From positions 310,001-374,000 of the forward strand of contig NZ_VMBH01000001.1 of assembly GCF_007559345.1 (NCBI RefSeq): DNA of 64,000 nt. Reading direction: 5' to 3'. The notes below the pieces were generated by a model, which was given only the letters and a program-made list of their open reading frames with translations, searched no databases and was not told the origin of the DNA. The position numbers and the translations under genes were made by a program. Origin of the DNA: Cardinium endosymbiont of Dermatophagoides farinae (lineage in GTDB: Bacteria; Bacteroidota; Bacteroidia; Cytophagales; Amoebophilaceae). Positions within the stretch are counted from its first letter, which is position 1. Every line of letters begins with the position of its first letter. Positions 1 through 8,974 of this stretch are shown piece after piece.

Positions 1-374
1 AGGAGTTCCTGGCAGCGGCAGGTGTTAAGGTTAATGCAGTAGACCGTTCTAAAAAGACTCCCCTTCATTTGGCAGCAGAGATGGGCCATATGGTTGTAGT
101 GGAAATATTACTGAAAGCGGCAGGTATTGAGGTTAATTTAACAGACCGTTCTGGTAAGACTGCGCTGCATTTGGCAGCAGAGAAGGGCCATGTGGCCGTA
201 GTCGAAGCTTTAGTGAACGATCCGGATGTTAAGGTTAATGTAATAGACCATTCTGGCAAGATTGCCCTTCATTTGGCATTAAAAAATCGTCGTATGGATG
301 TGGCCAAAGTGTTACAGAAGGCGGCAGCCGTTAGGTCTGGAATGCTATTTATGGCGGCTCTGTTCTTCATTTAG
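1..374 (+). CDS. Ankyrin-repeat protein, C-terminal fragment
   Basis: The open frame runs in from the left edge (first whole codon at 3) and stops at 372-374, so only the C-terminal ~123 residues are seen. It holds three to four ankyrin repeats of about 34 residues with the usual core (TPLHLAAE, TALHLAAEKGH, IALHLALKN) and the V-N-x-x-D turn before each. After the last repeat there is a short hydrophobic tail (MLFMAALFFI). Ankyrin repeats bind proteins; in intracellular bacteria such genes often encode host-directed effectors, but no target can be read from this fragment. The repeats are also close at DNA level, suggesting recent internal duplication. Confidence 0.9.
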   Translation, partial: EFLAAAGVKVNAVDRSKKTPLHLAAEMGHMVVVEILLKAAGIEVNLTDRSGKTALHLAAEKGHVAVVEALVNDPDVKVNVIDHSGKIALHLALKNRRMDVAKVLQKAAAVRSGMLFMAALFFI

Positions 375-403
375 TTATAGTCAAAGTCTTAATGGACTGT
401 AAA

Positions 404-982
404 CTATTCTGGCCTTTTGCTATCCTTGGTAAGATAGTCTACCAATAGCATCAGTGCTTTATAGCGGTGTGAAATTTTATTTTTTTGATCTTGCTCCATC
501 ATGGAATAAGAGATATGGTATCCTTCTGGTTGGAAAATAGACTGCCAGTTGGTTTGGTTCGGTATCGTACTACTGGGTTTTGTAATTTTTCCATGCATGG
601 TGCCAGTAAATAGCTTTACAGGTTGATTCGGCCCTTCTGTATAGGCAAAAGTAGAAGTGGCTATTGCACTTTTATCTTCAAAGTCTGATAAAATTCGTAC
701 CAGCCCCTCTAAGCCTATTTGATGTATAAAGGTTTTAATGTAAGGTCCAGGTAGGCCATTTAAGCTATTAAAGGTTAACGCAGTATCTTCTACTAATACA
801 GCATCTTCTATAATAGCGGTAGCAGTTATGCATTTGTTAATGGCAATTTCATCAGAAGAGGCTTGTAGCTCTGGTAATTCTAAGCGATGGTGCACCAACT
901 TAAAAGTGGCATCATTGCCTAAAATAGCATGAACCTGTTGTAGCTTTAATAGATTGCTGGTGACAAAGTTAATGGTTTGCAT
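404..982 (-). CDS. Inosine/xanthosine triphosphate pyrophosphatase, eukaryotic ITPA type
   Basis: A 192-residue HAM1/RdgB-superfamily enzyme, which would hydrolyse ITP, dITP and XTP to monophosphates and keep deaminated purines out of nucleic acids. Motifs in order: FVTSN at 6-10, LPELQ at 36-40, DEIAINKC, VEDTALTFNSLNGLPGPYIK at 64-83, FEDKSA at 101-106, FQPEGY at 150-155 and the base-recognition SHRYKAL at 171-177. Several of these (LPE-Q, the long GPYIK motif, FEDKSA, F-P-GY) follow the animal and fungal ITPA pattern rather than E. coli RdgB (whose motif reads GAPGIYSAR). Length matches ITPA (about 190). It stands alone, 82 bp past the PBP gene on the same strand. Family call is firm; eukaryotic origin is inference. 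Confidence 0.88.
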   Translation of the reverse strand: MQTINFVTSNLLKLQQVHAILGNDATFKLVHHRLELPELQASSDEIAINKCITATAIIEDAVLVEDTALTFNSLNGLPGPYIKTFIHQIGLEGLVRILSDFEDKSAIATSTFAYTEGPNQPVKLFTGTMHGKITKPSSTIPNQTNWQSIFQPEGYHISYSMMEQDQKNKISHRYKALMLLVDYLTKDSKRPE

Positions 983-1063
983 AAGCGATTACGAAATAGT
1001 CATCTACTATTTTATCATTTTTTACATATAAAAGCAACTATTGCAGCCGCTCTGGGCAACCTA

Positions 1064-3355
1064 TTAGAGTATTTTATCTATATCTAATTCTATTGCTATT
1101 TTCTTTTTGTTATCCGTTGACGGGCCAGTAGCGCTATCGGTAGATTGGCCTAAGGGATCTTCCGGCTTGCTTTGAATAATATTTTTTACCTTTTCAGATA
1201 AGGTGTGGTTGGTGATCAAAGGCCCCTTTTTATAAGGCAGATCGGGATCATTATATAACTTTATAATAAATTTTTCCCATATAGGCTGAGCGGTCGCACG
1301 ACCTGCGCCTAGCTCAAAATCTCTAAAATGAATGCAACGATCTTCTCCACCTACCCAAACACCTGTACAAAGGTTTTGGGTTAATCCGATAAACCAACCA
1401 TCTGAATGATTCGAAGTAGTACCCGACTTTCCCGCTATGCCGTTCTGCGCTCTTAGTGCCATAGATACGCTATTTAGGGCACCTTCATCTAGCGAGCCTT
1501 GTAGCATATGGGTCATAAGGTCAGCCGTATCTTCATGAATGGCTTCTTGGCGTTGTGGTATAAAGGTTTGTAATATATTCCCATGCTTGTCTTCAATATG
1601 GGTAATGAAAAAGGGTTTTGTCCAAACCCCCCTGTTCAAAAAAGTACTGTATGCTCCTACCATTTCATAGATGGATGCATCACTACAGCCCAAACAAATC
1701 GCAGGGACTGGATCTAAAGGACCTTGTATACCCATGCGCTTGGCACAATCTACAACCAATTGCGGACCAAGCACTTTGATTAGATAAGATGTGATGGAAT
1801 TGTAGGATTTGGCCATAGCATAACGCAATGTATATTTGTTTCCAGAATAGGTTTTCCAGGCATTTTGCGGTGTCCAAGTTGACCCGTTGGGCTGTAAAAA
1901 AGTAACGGGCTCATCTTTAACCACATCTGTAGGGAGAAAACCATTCTCTAATGCTACTGTATATACTATAGGCTTAAAGGTTGAACCGGCTTGTCGTTTG
2001 CTTTGTTTTACATGATCGTATTTAAAATATTTGTAATCAATACCACCTACCCAGGCTTTAATATGGCCTGTATAGGGATTCATGGCCATGCATCCAGCTT
2101 GTAAAATCCTTCGATCGTGCTTAAAGGCTTCTATAGGGGTTATCGTTTTTTGAATAGGACCTTCCCAAGAAAATAATGTGGTGGGTATAGGGGTATGCAA
2201 TACCCTATCAATCGATTCGGTGTCTGTCCCATATTCTTTACGTAACTTTTTGTAAAGTGGTGTTTTTTTTATTTCATTTTCAATATAATATACTATTTCG
2301 TTTCCATTTTCATGAACCCATGGATCTTGATCTTTCCAGTGGTGATCGAATTTATTTTGCAACAGGGCCATGTGCTCTTTTAAAGCAGCTTCTGCGTGGG
2401 TTTGCACGCGACTATCAATGGTAGTATAGATCCGTAGTCCATCTGAAAAAAGATCATAACCATTTTCTTTTGTCCACTTTAAGAGAAAGTCACGTACTAC
2501 GCCTCTAAAATAAGGTGCGATACCTTTTTCATAGTTTTCTTCTTGATAGTGTAGTTCAGTGGGTATTTCGCAAATTAGATCGTATTCAGATTGTTTCAGA
2601 AAACCATACTTGACCATTTGGGATAGCACTACATTTCTAATATGGTGGGCGCTTTTAGGATGTTTGATGGGGCTGTAGCGGGTAGGTGCACGCAATAGAC
2701 CTACTAATAGCGCAGCTTCTTCTATGCGTAAATCGGCTGGTGTTTTGTTGAAAAAGGTACGCGCGGCTACTTTAATACCATAGGTATTGCTTCCAAAGGT
2801 AACCGTATTCAGATACATGGCTATAATTTCTTGCTTGGTATACGCACGCTCGAGTTGAACCGCTAAAATCCATTCCTTCGTTTTAAGAATCAGTTTGCTG
2901 AGTAAGGGAATACTCGAACATTTGCCTCTATAGCTTACTTCTTTTCTAATGTTGAAAAGATTTTTGGCCAGCTGTTGGGTAAGGGTGCTGCCTCCTCCTT
3001 TGTTTTGCTGCAATATAATGGAGAGAAAAAAGGCACGCGATAATCCCCATAAATCTATACCAGCATGCTGTTCAAAACGATAATCCTCTGATGCGATAAG
3101 GGCATGAATCATATTAGGGGAAATCTCTTCATAGGTTACAGGGCTGCGGTTGTCTCTAAAATATTTGCCTAGCAAGATGCCGTCAGCAGCATAGAGTTCA
3201 GAGGCTAACACGTCTTGTGGGTTTTCTAACAGGTCTGTTGATGGCATGCTGCCATACAAATTGTAGAAATCAACTTGAACAGAAAAAAGGTATATAGGAA
3301 TACCTATGATTACTGCTGCAAAAAGTTTCCAGAGTATACGTATTATTTTTTCCAT
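1064..3355 (-). CDS. mrcA: Class A penicillin-binding protein (PBP1A-type transglycosylase/transpeptidase)
   Basis: A bifunctional peptidoglycan synthase of 763 residues. A short cytoplasmic start and one membrane helix (about 8-27) are followed by a GT51 glycosyltransferase domain, with catalytic Glu in SEDYRFEQHAGID (E90) and GGSTLTQQLAKN at 121-132. The transpeptidase domain has nucleophile motif STFK (458-461), SYN (517-519) and KSGT near 650, so all active-site motifs are intact. Length is normal for the family. It implies some peptidoglycan strand synthesis in this symbiont; a DUF4015 glycosidase-like protein and a LysM transglycosylase lie just beyond it on the opposite strand. The C-terminal tail (about 60 residues) is low-complexity and charged. 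Confidence 0.93.
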   Translation of the reverse strand: MEKIIRILWKLFAAVIIGIPIYLFSVQVDFYNLYGSMPSTDLLENPQDVLASELYAADGILLGKYFRDNRSPVTYEEISPNMIHALIASEDYRFEQHAGIDLWGLSRAFFLSIILQQNKGGGSTLTQQLAKNLFNIRKEVSYRGKCSSIPLLSKLILKTKEWILAVQLERAYTKQEIIAMYLNTVTFGSNTYGIKVAARTFFNKTPADLRIEEAALLVGLLRAPTRYSPIKHPKSAHHIRNVVLSQMVKYGFLKQSEYDLICEIPTELHYQEENYEKGIAPYFRGVVRDFLLKWTKENGYDLFSDGLRIYTTIDSRVQTHAEAALKEHMALLQNKFDHHWKDQDPWVHENGNEIVYYIENEIKKTPLYKKLRKEYGTDTESIDRVLHTPIPTTLFSWEGPIQKTITPIEAFKHDRRILQAGCMAMNPYTGHIKAWVGGIDYKYFKYDHVKQSKRQAGSTFKPIVYTVALENGFLPTDVVKDEPVTFLQPNGSTWTPQNAWKTYSGNKYTLRYAMAKSYNSITSYLIKVLGPQLVVDCAKRMGIQGPLDPVPAICLGCSDASIYEMVGAYSTFLNRGVWTKPFFITHIEDKHGNILQTFIPQRQEAIHEDTADLMTHMLQGSLDEGALNSVSMALRAQNGIAGKSGTTSNHSDGWFIGLTQNLCTGVWVGGEDRCIHFRDFELGAGRATAQPIWEKFIIKLYNDPDLPYKKGPLITNHTLSEKVKNIIQSKPEDPLGQSTDSATGPSTDNKKKIAIELDIDKIL

Positions 3356-3495
3356 ATCTTAAATATAATCTATCTGTCTAGCCCTTTTTAAGGGATATAG
3401 GAAAAGTATTTGTAAATTTAAGTTTTTAAAACTAAAAAGTATACCGATTGGGTTGAAGCTATTTTTCCTTATTCTAAGGCTGCAAGGTTTTGTAT

Positions 3496-3637
3496 AGACC
3501 TTCTTCAAAACCTATTTGTGATCAGCAGTTTTTAGGAGAAGCGCAGTCGAGCACCGCAGCATACTAAATGTATTTGAGGAGCATAGACAAGCTTCGACGC
3601 CAAAATTGCCATTAGAAATAGGTTTTGCAGAAGCTCT
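3496..3637 (+). repeat. Inverted-repeat element, copy 1 (142 bp, both modules)
   Basis: First of 14 related copies. Imperfect terminal inverted repeats (left AGACCTTCTTCAAAACCTAT; right arm ends in GGTTTTGCAGAAGCTCT). The interior runs from GATCAGCAGTTTTTAGGAG to AAAATTGCCATTAG. It carries both optional modules (GAGCACCGCAG and AAGCTTCGAC). Here called plus orientation. It lies between divergent genes at 3355 and 3710. Confidence 0.9.
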
Positions 3638-3709
3638 TATCAATCAGCATCATTCACATTCAATAGACCTTAGGTCTAATGGATAACGATCCTCATTAGA
3701 TTATTTGTA

Positions 3710-5527
3710 ATGTACAAGGCAAGATTTAAGATAATTGTGTTTATTTTTCTGCTCTTTAAAAGCCCATTGTTGTGGGCTTCTGGCATGGGCAATTATCGAT
3801 TAAATCTCCTGGGAGAACTGGAAAAAAAGGTTGCAAAGCGTTGGGTGGTTGCCAAAGGGGAGGGTTTGCGTTTGCGTTGGATCTATCCTTTCAAAGCAAT
3901 GGAAAAACGACCCCTTACTGCTGTGGCTAGCACCCTGGCTAGGCCTGAGCAGGTCATTGTAACAACAGGTGAGGAAGTCTTTCTATCCCAAGATGGTGGC
4001 CATACTTTTAAATTGGTAGCTAATCGCAATGCGATCTCTCATTTGGCTTATTTTACCTCAGTAGCTATTTCAGAAGCCGATCCGAATGAATGGATCATCG
4101 GTACTTCCTATAATGGTGTGTATATAACAAGAGATGCAGGCAAAAGCTGGAGCCCTATACCTGCAGCATTAAAAGGCCTTTGTTTTGGTGGCTATTATCA
4201 TGAAACGATTAATGATATGGCCTACGATCTTTCAGATGCTGGCAAAGTGTATTTTGCCTATGGACCTTATGGGAAAATAGCCTTGCTTGACCTCAAGACG
4301 GGTGTTGCTAAGCCTATACCACCGCTTCCAGCGCTACATGGCATTATGGCCTTATCCACTATTAAAGTCAATTCAGATACAGTGTTACTGGCTCAAACGC
4401 AGTCAGCTGTTTGGAGCTTTCGTCATAATAACTGGCGGAAACATAGCACGCTGCATCTTAATTTTTCACCTTATTTTTCCAAGACGAGACAAAAAAAGGT
4501 GCAAGATAAAAGAGGCATTTACCTAACGGCTTGGACAGCTAGCAATCTACAAGATTTACGAAAGCATTTTATGTTTATCAAAAATCATGGTATGAATGCC
4601 GTTGTTATTGACTTCAAAGATGATTTTGGATACATTACCTATAACTCGCAGGTTAAAATGGCGCAGGAAGCTCAAGCGATCCGCCCTATGCTGGATGTAA
4701 AGACGATTCGTGCCTTAGCAGATGAATTCAACATTCATCTCATCGCTCGCTTTGTGCTTTTTAAGGATAAAAAACTATATCGGTATGCGGGCAATCGTTA
4801 CGCATTATGGGATAAGAAAAAGAATGCACCATGGGCGCATATGATAAAAAATGGCAAGGGTCAGTTGGTGCAGCCAGAATACTGGGTGAATCTCTTTTCG
4901 CCTGAGGTGTGGGAGTATAACCTCCAAATTGCCCAAGAATTGCAAGCGCTAGGTATTGATGAGATTCAGTTTGACTACATTCGGCTGCCTTCCGATGGAC
5001 CGCTCCATACCATTGCCTCCCGTAACAATATTTATGAAATCAAGGCTATAGATGCCATTGAATCTTTCTTAAAGCGGGCACGAGAAGTATTGACCTTACC
5101 TATCTCTATCAATGTATTTGGCTACAATGGCTGGTTTTTAACCAATGCACTTGGGCAGAATATCGAGCGGTTAGCGCTTTACGTGGATGCGATTTCGCCT
5201 ATGACCTATCCTTCTCACTACCACCCTGCATTTTTGGGGACTACACCATACCTAAAAAAGGCAAATATGCTCTATAAAGTAGGGTCAGATCGTGCTGCTT
5301 TTTATGCAAAAGACCAAGCGATTATCCGTCAATATGTTCAAGCTTTCCTTTTGGGATCTGAGCGGAAATTTTCAGAAGAAAAGTATTGCAATTATCTTAA
5401 AGCCCAATTAGTAGGTCTGTATCGCTCAAAAGGTTCGGGCTTTTTACTGTGGAATGCCGCTAACAACTATTACATGGTAAAGCAGGATTTGTCCCATCCT
5501 GAATTATTGCATTCCTCTTACAAATGA
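3710..5527 (+). CDS. Exported DUF4015 (putative glycoside hydrolase) protein with Asp-box repeats
   Basis: A 605-residue exported protein. Residues 1-23 form a signal peptide (KIIVFIFLLFKSPLLWASG). The N-terminal half contains two BNR/Asp-box motifs (SQDGGHTFK about 92-100, TRDAGKSW about 142-149), typical of beta-propeller or sialidase-like folds. The C-terminal half (about 265-600) starts with RGIYLTAWTA and GMNAVVIDFKDDFGYI, the signature of DUF4015 putative TIM-barrel glycosidases. Acidic candidates for catalysis lie in FDYIRLPSDG and DAISPMTYPSHY. The substrate is unknown. The next gene, a LysM transglycosylase, starts 8 bp after the stop, so the two are probably co-transcribed; a cell-wall glycan role is plausible but inferred. 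Confidence 0.75.
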   Translation: MYKARFKIIVFIFLLFKSPLLWASGMGNYRLNLLGELEKKVAKRWVVAKGEGLRLRWIYPFKAMEKRPLTAVASTLARPEQVIVTTGEEVFLSQDGGHTFKLVANRNAISHLAYFTSVAISEADPNEWIIGTSYNGVYITRDAGKSWSPIPAALKGLCFGGYYHETINDMAYDLSDAGKVYFAYGPYGKIALLDLKTGVAKPIPPLPALHGIMALSTIKVNSDTVLLAQTQSAVWSFRHNNWRKHSTLHLNFSPYFSKTRQKKVQDKRGIYLTAWTASNLQDLRKHFMFIKNHGMNAVVIDFKDDFGYITYNSQVKMAQEAQAIRPMLDVKTIRALADEFNIHLIARFVLFKDKKLYRYAGNRYALWDKKKNAPWAHMIKNGKGQLVQPEYWVNLFSPEVWEYNLQIAQELQALGIDEIQFDYIRLPSDGPLHTIASRNNIYEIKAIDAIESFLKRAREVLTLPISINVFGYNGWFLTNALGQNIERLALYVDAISPMTYPSHYHPAFLGTTPYLKKANMLYKVGSDRAAFYAKDQAIIRQYVQAFLLGSERKFSEEKYCNYLKAQLVGLYRSKGSGFLLWNAANNYYMVKQDLSHPELLHSSYK

Positions 5528-5535
5528 TTTAATCT

Positions 5536-6897
5536 ATGCGTTGGGTCTTTGTTCTCATTACCTTGGTGCTATTGGGTGGATCGGCTGTTGATCTATCGGA
5601 ATCAATCGTTGTGCCAGGAGTAGTGCGGTTTGCAGGTATGCAATTGAAGCTTACACGTGGTGCCCGTAAGCGTGTGCAAGAAAAAGTAAACCAGTTGACC
5701 CGATCGAAAAAATCGGTGCATCAACTATTAGAGCGAACCCATCTTTTTTTTCCATTTATAGAAAAAATATTGGCCGATGAAAATGTGCCAGATGATTTTA
5801 AATTCCAAGCTGTACATGAAAGTATGTTGATAGGGGATGCAGTAAGTCATACCGAAGATGTGGGCTTTTGGCAAATCCAAAAAGCAACCGGTTTGGGTTT
5901 AAGGCTAACCATAGATGACCTTGTAGATGAAAGAATGCACTTGATTCAATCGACAAAAGCAGCAGCTCGTTTTTTAAAAATCCAAAATCAATATTTTGAT
6001 AGTTGGTTGGGTGCATTGCTGGCTTACAATAGGGGTAGGGCAGGGGCAGTAAAGCTATTTCCTCTAAAATGCTATGGTGCTAAAGTAGTACGGCTGGATG
6101 ATAAAACGGATCATTATATCATCTCTGTAATCGCTGCTAAGCTGGCATTTGAAAAGATGGCTGGTAAAAAAAAGCATGCAAAGCTACAGCTGTTTGTCTA
6201 TAACCAAGGCTACCATGGCCAAAGGCTAGAAGATATTGCTGCACACTTTAAGATAGAAGAAAAGCTATTATCCCAGCACAATCGATGGCTTAAAACCGCT
6301 GTGATACCACATCATACAAAATGCCCTTTACTGGTCCCATTGCTGCATACCCATGCGCATATCTATCCTAAACTTTCTAAACCATTAACCAATCAATCAG
6401 TTAAACAGAAACAAACAATAGTAACACCTAAAAAACAGCTCCCTCAGGCTTATAGTATAGATTATGCCAAGTATTTAAAGCCTGCTTTCCCTGAAGTTAC
6501 ACCGTTAAAAGGTAGCCCTAGATTGGTTAAAGCCAATGGAAAAACAGCTATTGTAGCAAAAAAAGGAGATACCATTCCCTATTTAACCCAGTTGGGCAAT
6601 TTGCGAATAGATCAATTTCTTCTTATCAATGAGATTAAAAAAACACATCAGCTGATCCCAGGGATGCTATATTATTATAGTCCAAAAGGTAGTAAAGGTA
6701 GCAGGCACTATCATGTGGTCGCACCCGGAGAAGGGCTATGGGGTATTGCACAAAGATATGGCATGAAGCAATCTGCTCTTTTGGAGAAAAACCGCATGAA
6801 GCAAGCAGAACCTTTGGAAAAAGGGCGCATACTATGGTTGCGCTTTATTAGACCCCGTAAGATTCCAGTAGCATATTACCATGTAGATCCACTTTAA
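5536..6897 (+). CDS. MltD-like lytic transglycosylase with C-terminal LysM
   Basis: A 453-residue exported protein with an N-terminal hydrophobic signal (VFVLITLVLLGGSAV). The SLT domain covers roughly 70-215: PFIEKILADENVPDDF, then the putative catalytic Glu in QAVHESM, GFWQIQKATG and LLAYNRG. A long basic linker leads to one or two LysM-like modules; the clear one is YHVVAPGEGLWGIAQRYG at about 393-410. MltD-type enzymes cleave peptidoglycan glycan strands with 1,6-anhydro ring formation. The context HES instead of the common ES-G and the weakly conserved flank suggest divergence. It is preceded by 8 bp from the DUF4015 gene and followed 21 bp later by a DUF721 gene. Confidence 0.8.
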   Translation: MRWVFVLITLVLLGGSAVDLSESIVVPGVVRFAGMQLKLTRGARKRVQEKVNQLTRSKKSVHQLLERTHLFFPFIEKILADENVPDDFKFQAVHESMLIGDAVSHTEDVGFWQIQKATGLGLRLTIDDLVDERMHLIQSTKAAARFLKIQNQYFDSWLGALLAYNRGRAGAVKLFPLKCYGAKVVRLDDKTDHYIISVIAAKLAFEKMAGKKKHAKLQLFVYNQGYHGQRLEDIAAHFKIEEKLLSQHNRWLKTAVIPHHTKCPLLVPLLHTHAHIYPKLSKPLTNQSVKQKQTIVTPKKQLPQAYSIDYAKYLKPAFPEVTPLKGSPRLVKANGKTAIVAKKGDTIPYLTQLGNLRIDQFLLINEIKKTHQLIPGMLYYYSPKGSKGSRHYHVVAPGEGLWGIAQRYGMKQSALLEKNRMKQAEPLEKGRILWLRFIRPRKIPVAYYHVDPL

Positions 6898-6918
6898 AAG
6901 TTAAAAGGCATTTTTATT

Positions 6919-7212
6919 ATGAACGATGGTCATCAGACAAAAAGTCTTAAAGAATTGGTGAGCAGATTTCTTGAAACCTCTCCTTTTCAGAAACAATTAA
7001 CAGCAGCTATGGTACGCTCTGCATGGCATAAGCGCATGCCCAAAGTCGTTTGTGATAGGACGGAAAAGCTTTATGTGCACCATAACAAGATCTTTTTAAA
7101 AATAACTTCTGCCCCTTTACGGCATGAGTTAAAGTTTAACAAAGATAAAATCCTTATGATGTTCCATGAAGCCATGCCCAATACGCTGTTACAAGATGTT
7201 GTTTTTTTGTAA
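6919..7212 (+). CDS. DUF721/DciA-like protein
   Basis: A 97-residue cytoplasmic protein matching the DUF721 pattern: SLKELVSRFLETSPFQKQL, a WHKRMP block, KLYVHHNKIFLKITSAPLRHEL and NKDKILMMFHEAMP. DUF721 includes DciA, which loads the replicative helicase in bacteria without DnaC/DnaI. The length is typical of Bacteroidota members. It is the last gene of a compact plus-strand group beginning at 3710, though its function has no evident link to the cell-wall genes before it. Confidence 0.75.
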   Translation: MNDGHQTKSLKELVSRFLETSPFQKQLTAAMVRSAWHKRMPKVVCDRTEKLYVHHNKIFLKITSAPLRHELKFNKDKILMMFHEAMPNTLLQDVVFL

Positions 7213-7371
7213 TCAATAGAGCGCCCCACGAAGCAAAAATTACCCGTTATAGTTGCAAGCGCACACCCAAATTGCACCTGGGTACAATTGGCCATTTTTC
7301 TAAAAACTAATTTAATTTTTTATGTCCATATTTTAGTAAATTCTTAATTTTGAAAGTTATTTTGTTGTAAA

Positions 7372-8415
7372 ATGATTATGGCTATACTGTATATAATAAG
7401 GGGACTTGCCTATGCTTTAGCATATACTATCCAATGTATAGGGTGCAGTATTTCTAATGGGTCATTAGGCATGTATAAGCAACAAGATGCGCAAAGCCTT
7501 TTCAGCTATAGTGTGCAAGATTTTTCTGATGTAAAAAATAGGCCAGTAAGGAAAGATCTACTCAAGGCGCGGTGTCCGGGAATAGTCTGCTTTGATTTTT
7601 TTACGACGCTATTTCTGTTTGATTATCCAAAGTGTTCCAGTACAATAGAGTCTGAAGTCTTTCCGGCCAATCAAAACACCGTTTATACTTTTGATGCTAT
7701 GGTTCGCTCCTTGGGAGGAGATTCTGATACCAAGGTAGGTAAAATGGCTATTGCTATGTTTCATGGTAAAGTGCAACTTTGGCAAAAAAAAGATTCTGAT
7801 GCTTGGAAAGAAGATGCTAATCCCCGAAAACCTATTTACAATGCGCTACATGTAGCACCGCTCGTTAAATCGTCCTTGGAGGCAAAAAAAGATTGGTTGC
7901 GTGATCCTGAAGCGCTTACAAAGCTTATTGCTTTTTTGTTAAATCATAACTATAAGGTTGCTTTTTATGGTTTCTTACAATGCCCTCATCTTATGCCCTT
8001 CACATTGCAGCATATTGGTTTAACTGAAAAGCAAGTCAGTAACATATATATGGTATGCTTTAACAGTAAATTTGAATCAGATATTGCATGTATGTGCGCC
8101 ATATATCATATGATACCAAAATTAAATGTTCATAAATCAGTTGATTATCAGTTGATATTAGGGGATCGTTTCTATGCCTATGCACGTCGCTGCGGTCGTT
8201 CAGGAGGTGATTCCTGCCAAAACCAGAAGGTTGTGCATATTGCTATGCCCATGTCTGGGTCTAATGTTTATTGCTGGGATCATTTCAAAAAGCTACTGAT
8301 TGTGCTATATCATTTAATACAAACGGCTAAAACATCAGACCAGTTAGTCTCCTGGCAAGCTGGGCTAGATGATAAACTAACACGGATGGGTTATGCTTAT
8401 AAAATTATAAAGTAG
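7372..8415 (+). CDS. Uncharacterised exported protein (possible lipoprotein, degenerate HAD-like motifs)
   Basis: I do not recognise this 347-residue protein. The N-terminus is a hydrophobic signal ending in CIGC (Cys25), a poor lipobox. Residues 68-76 read IVCFDFFTTLF, which resembles HAD motif I (F-D-x-D-G-T-L) with the second Asp replaced by Phe. Later KVAFYGFLQC and YQLILGDRFYAYAR sit where HAD motifs II and IV might be. It is cysteine-rich (about a dozen Cys), fitting an extracytoplasmic protein. Starts at 7372 and 7378 are both possible. It is followed by the decayed end of comEC on the other strand. The HAD idea is weak inference. Confidence 0.55.
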   Translation: MIMAILYIIRGLAYALAYTIQCIGCSISNGSLGMYKQQDAQSLFSYSVQDFSDVKNRPVRKDLLKARCPGIVCFDFFTTLFLFDYPKCSSTIESEVFPANQNTVYTFDAMVRSLGGDSDTKVGKMAIAMFHGKVQLWQKKDSDAWKEDANPRKPIYNALHVAPLVKSSLEAKKDWLRDPEALTKLIAFLLNHNYKVAFYGFLQCPHLMPFTLQHIGLTEKQVSNIYMVCFNSKFESDIACMCAIYHMIPKLNVHKSVDYQLILGDRFYAYARRCGRSGGDSCQNQKVVHIAMPMSGSNVYCWDHFKKLLIVLYHLIQTAKTSDQLVSWQAGLDDKLTRMGYAYKIIK

Positions 8416-8432
8416 TAGGCCTGGGTGTTCAT

Positions 8433-8974
8433 TTATAGGTTTTTAGGCCAAGTTAAGGTTTTTGTATTACCTGGCTTTAGCCAAATGATTGGGATGCCTA
8501 GTTTTTTAATCTTTGGATTGTAGTAGAATGGCTGGGTTTGTTTGGTATAAACCACTAATGTTTTAACATGCAGTACTTTGAAAATAATAGTTACATCATG
8601 CAACAATTTTTCATCTATCAGTAGGTAGTCTACATCCAGTTTAGTGCCATCCCATCTATACCAATCAGTGGGAATCATATGGATGGTTAGGATAACTTTT
8701 TGATACCAGATGGCTATTGTGCCCTAGCATAAGGCCGTAGTAAGCTACTGACAGGTGGTAGGTCATTACCAATAGGTTTCAAAAGAGGGCTGTTGCAGCT
8801 TAAGCGCTCTATGCCATCTTTTACAGTAAAGGATAGCTGATGGTTGTTGTAACAGATCAGCTTACATTTTTTTGTTTGGCTATCAAATGTTGCATCCGAT
8901 TTACAGTATAAAATATGGTAGATAAACTGATTATAATAGGATAAATAAGCTGTTTGTATTGAATGAAAAGGCAA
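8433..8974 (-). pseudogene. Decayed 3' extension of comEC
   Basis: Two short minus-strand frames, 8714-8974 and 8433-8678, lie just past the stop of comEC in two other frames. Together they read like the soluble C-terminal tail of Bacteroidota ComEC: FIYHILYCKSDATFDSQTKK, then DWYRWDGTKLDVDYLLIDEK and TLVVYTKQTQPFYYN. The first overlaps the comEC 3' end by 118 bp. The simplest reading is that comEC once continued through here and was broken by at least two frameshifts. Family attribution of this tail is from pattern only. Confidence 0.5.
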
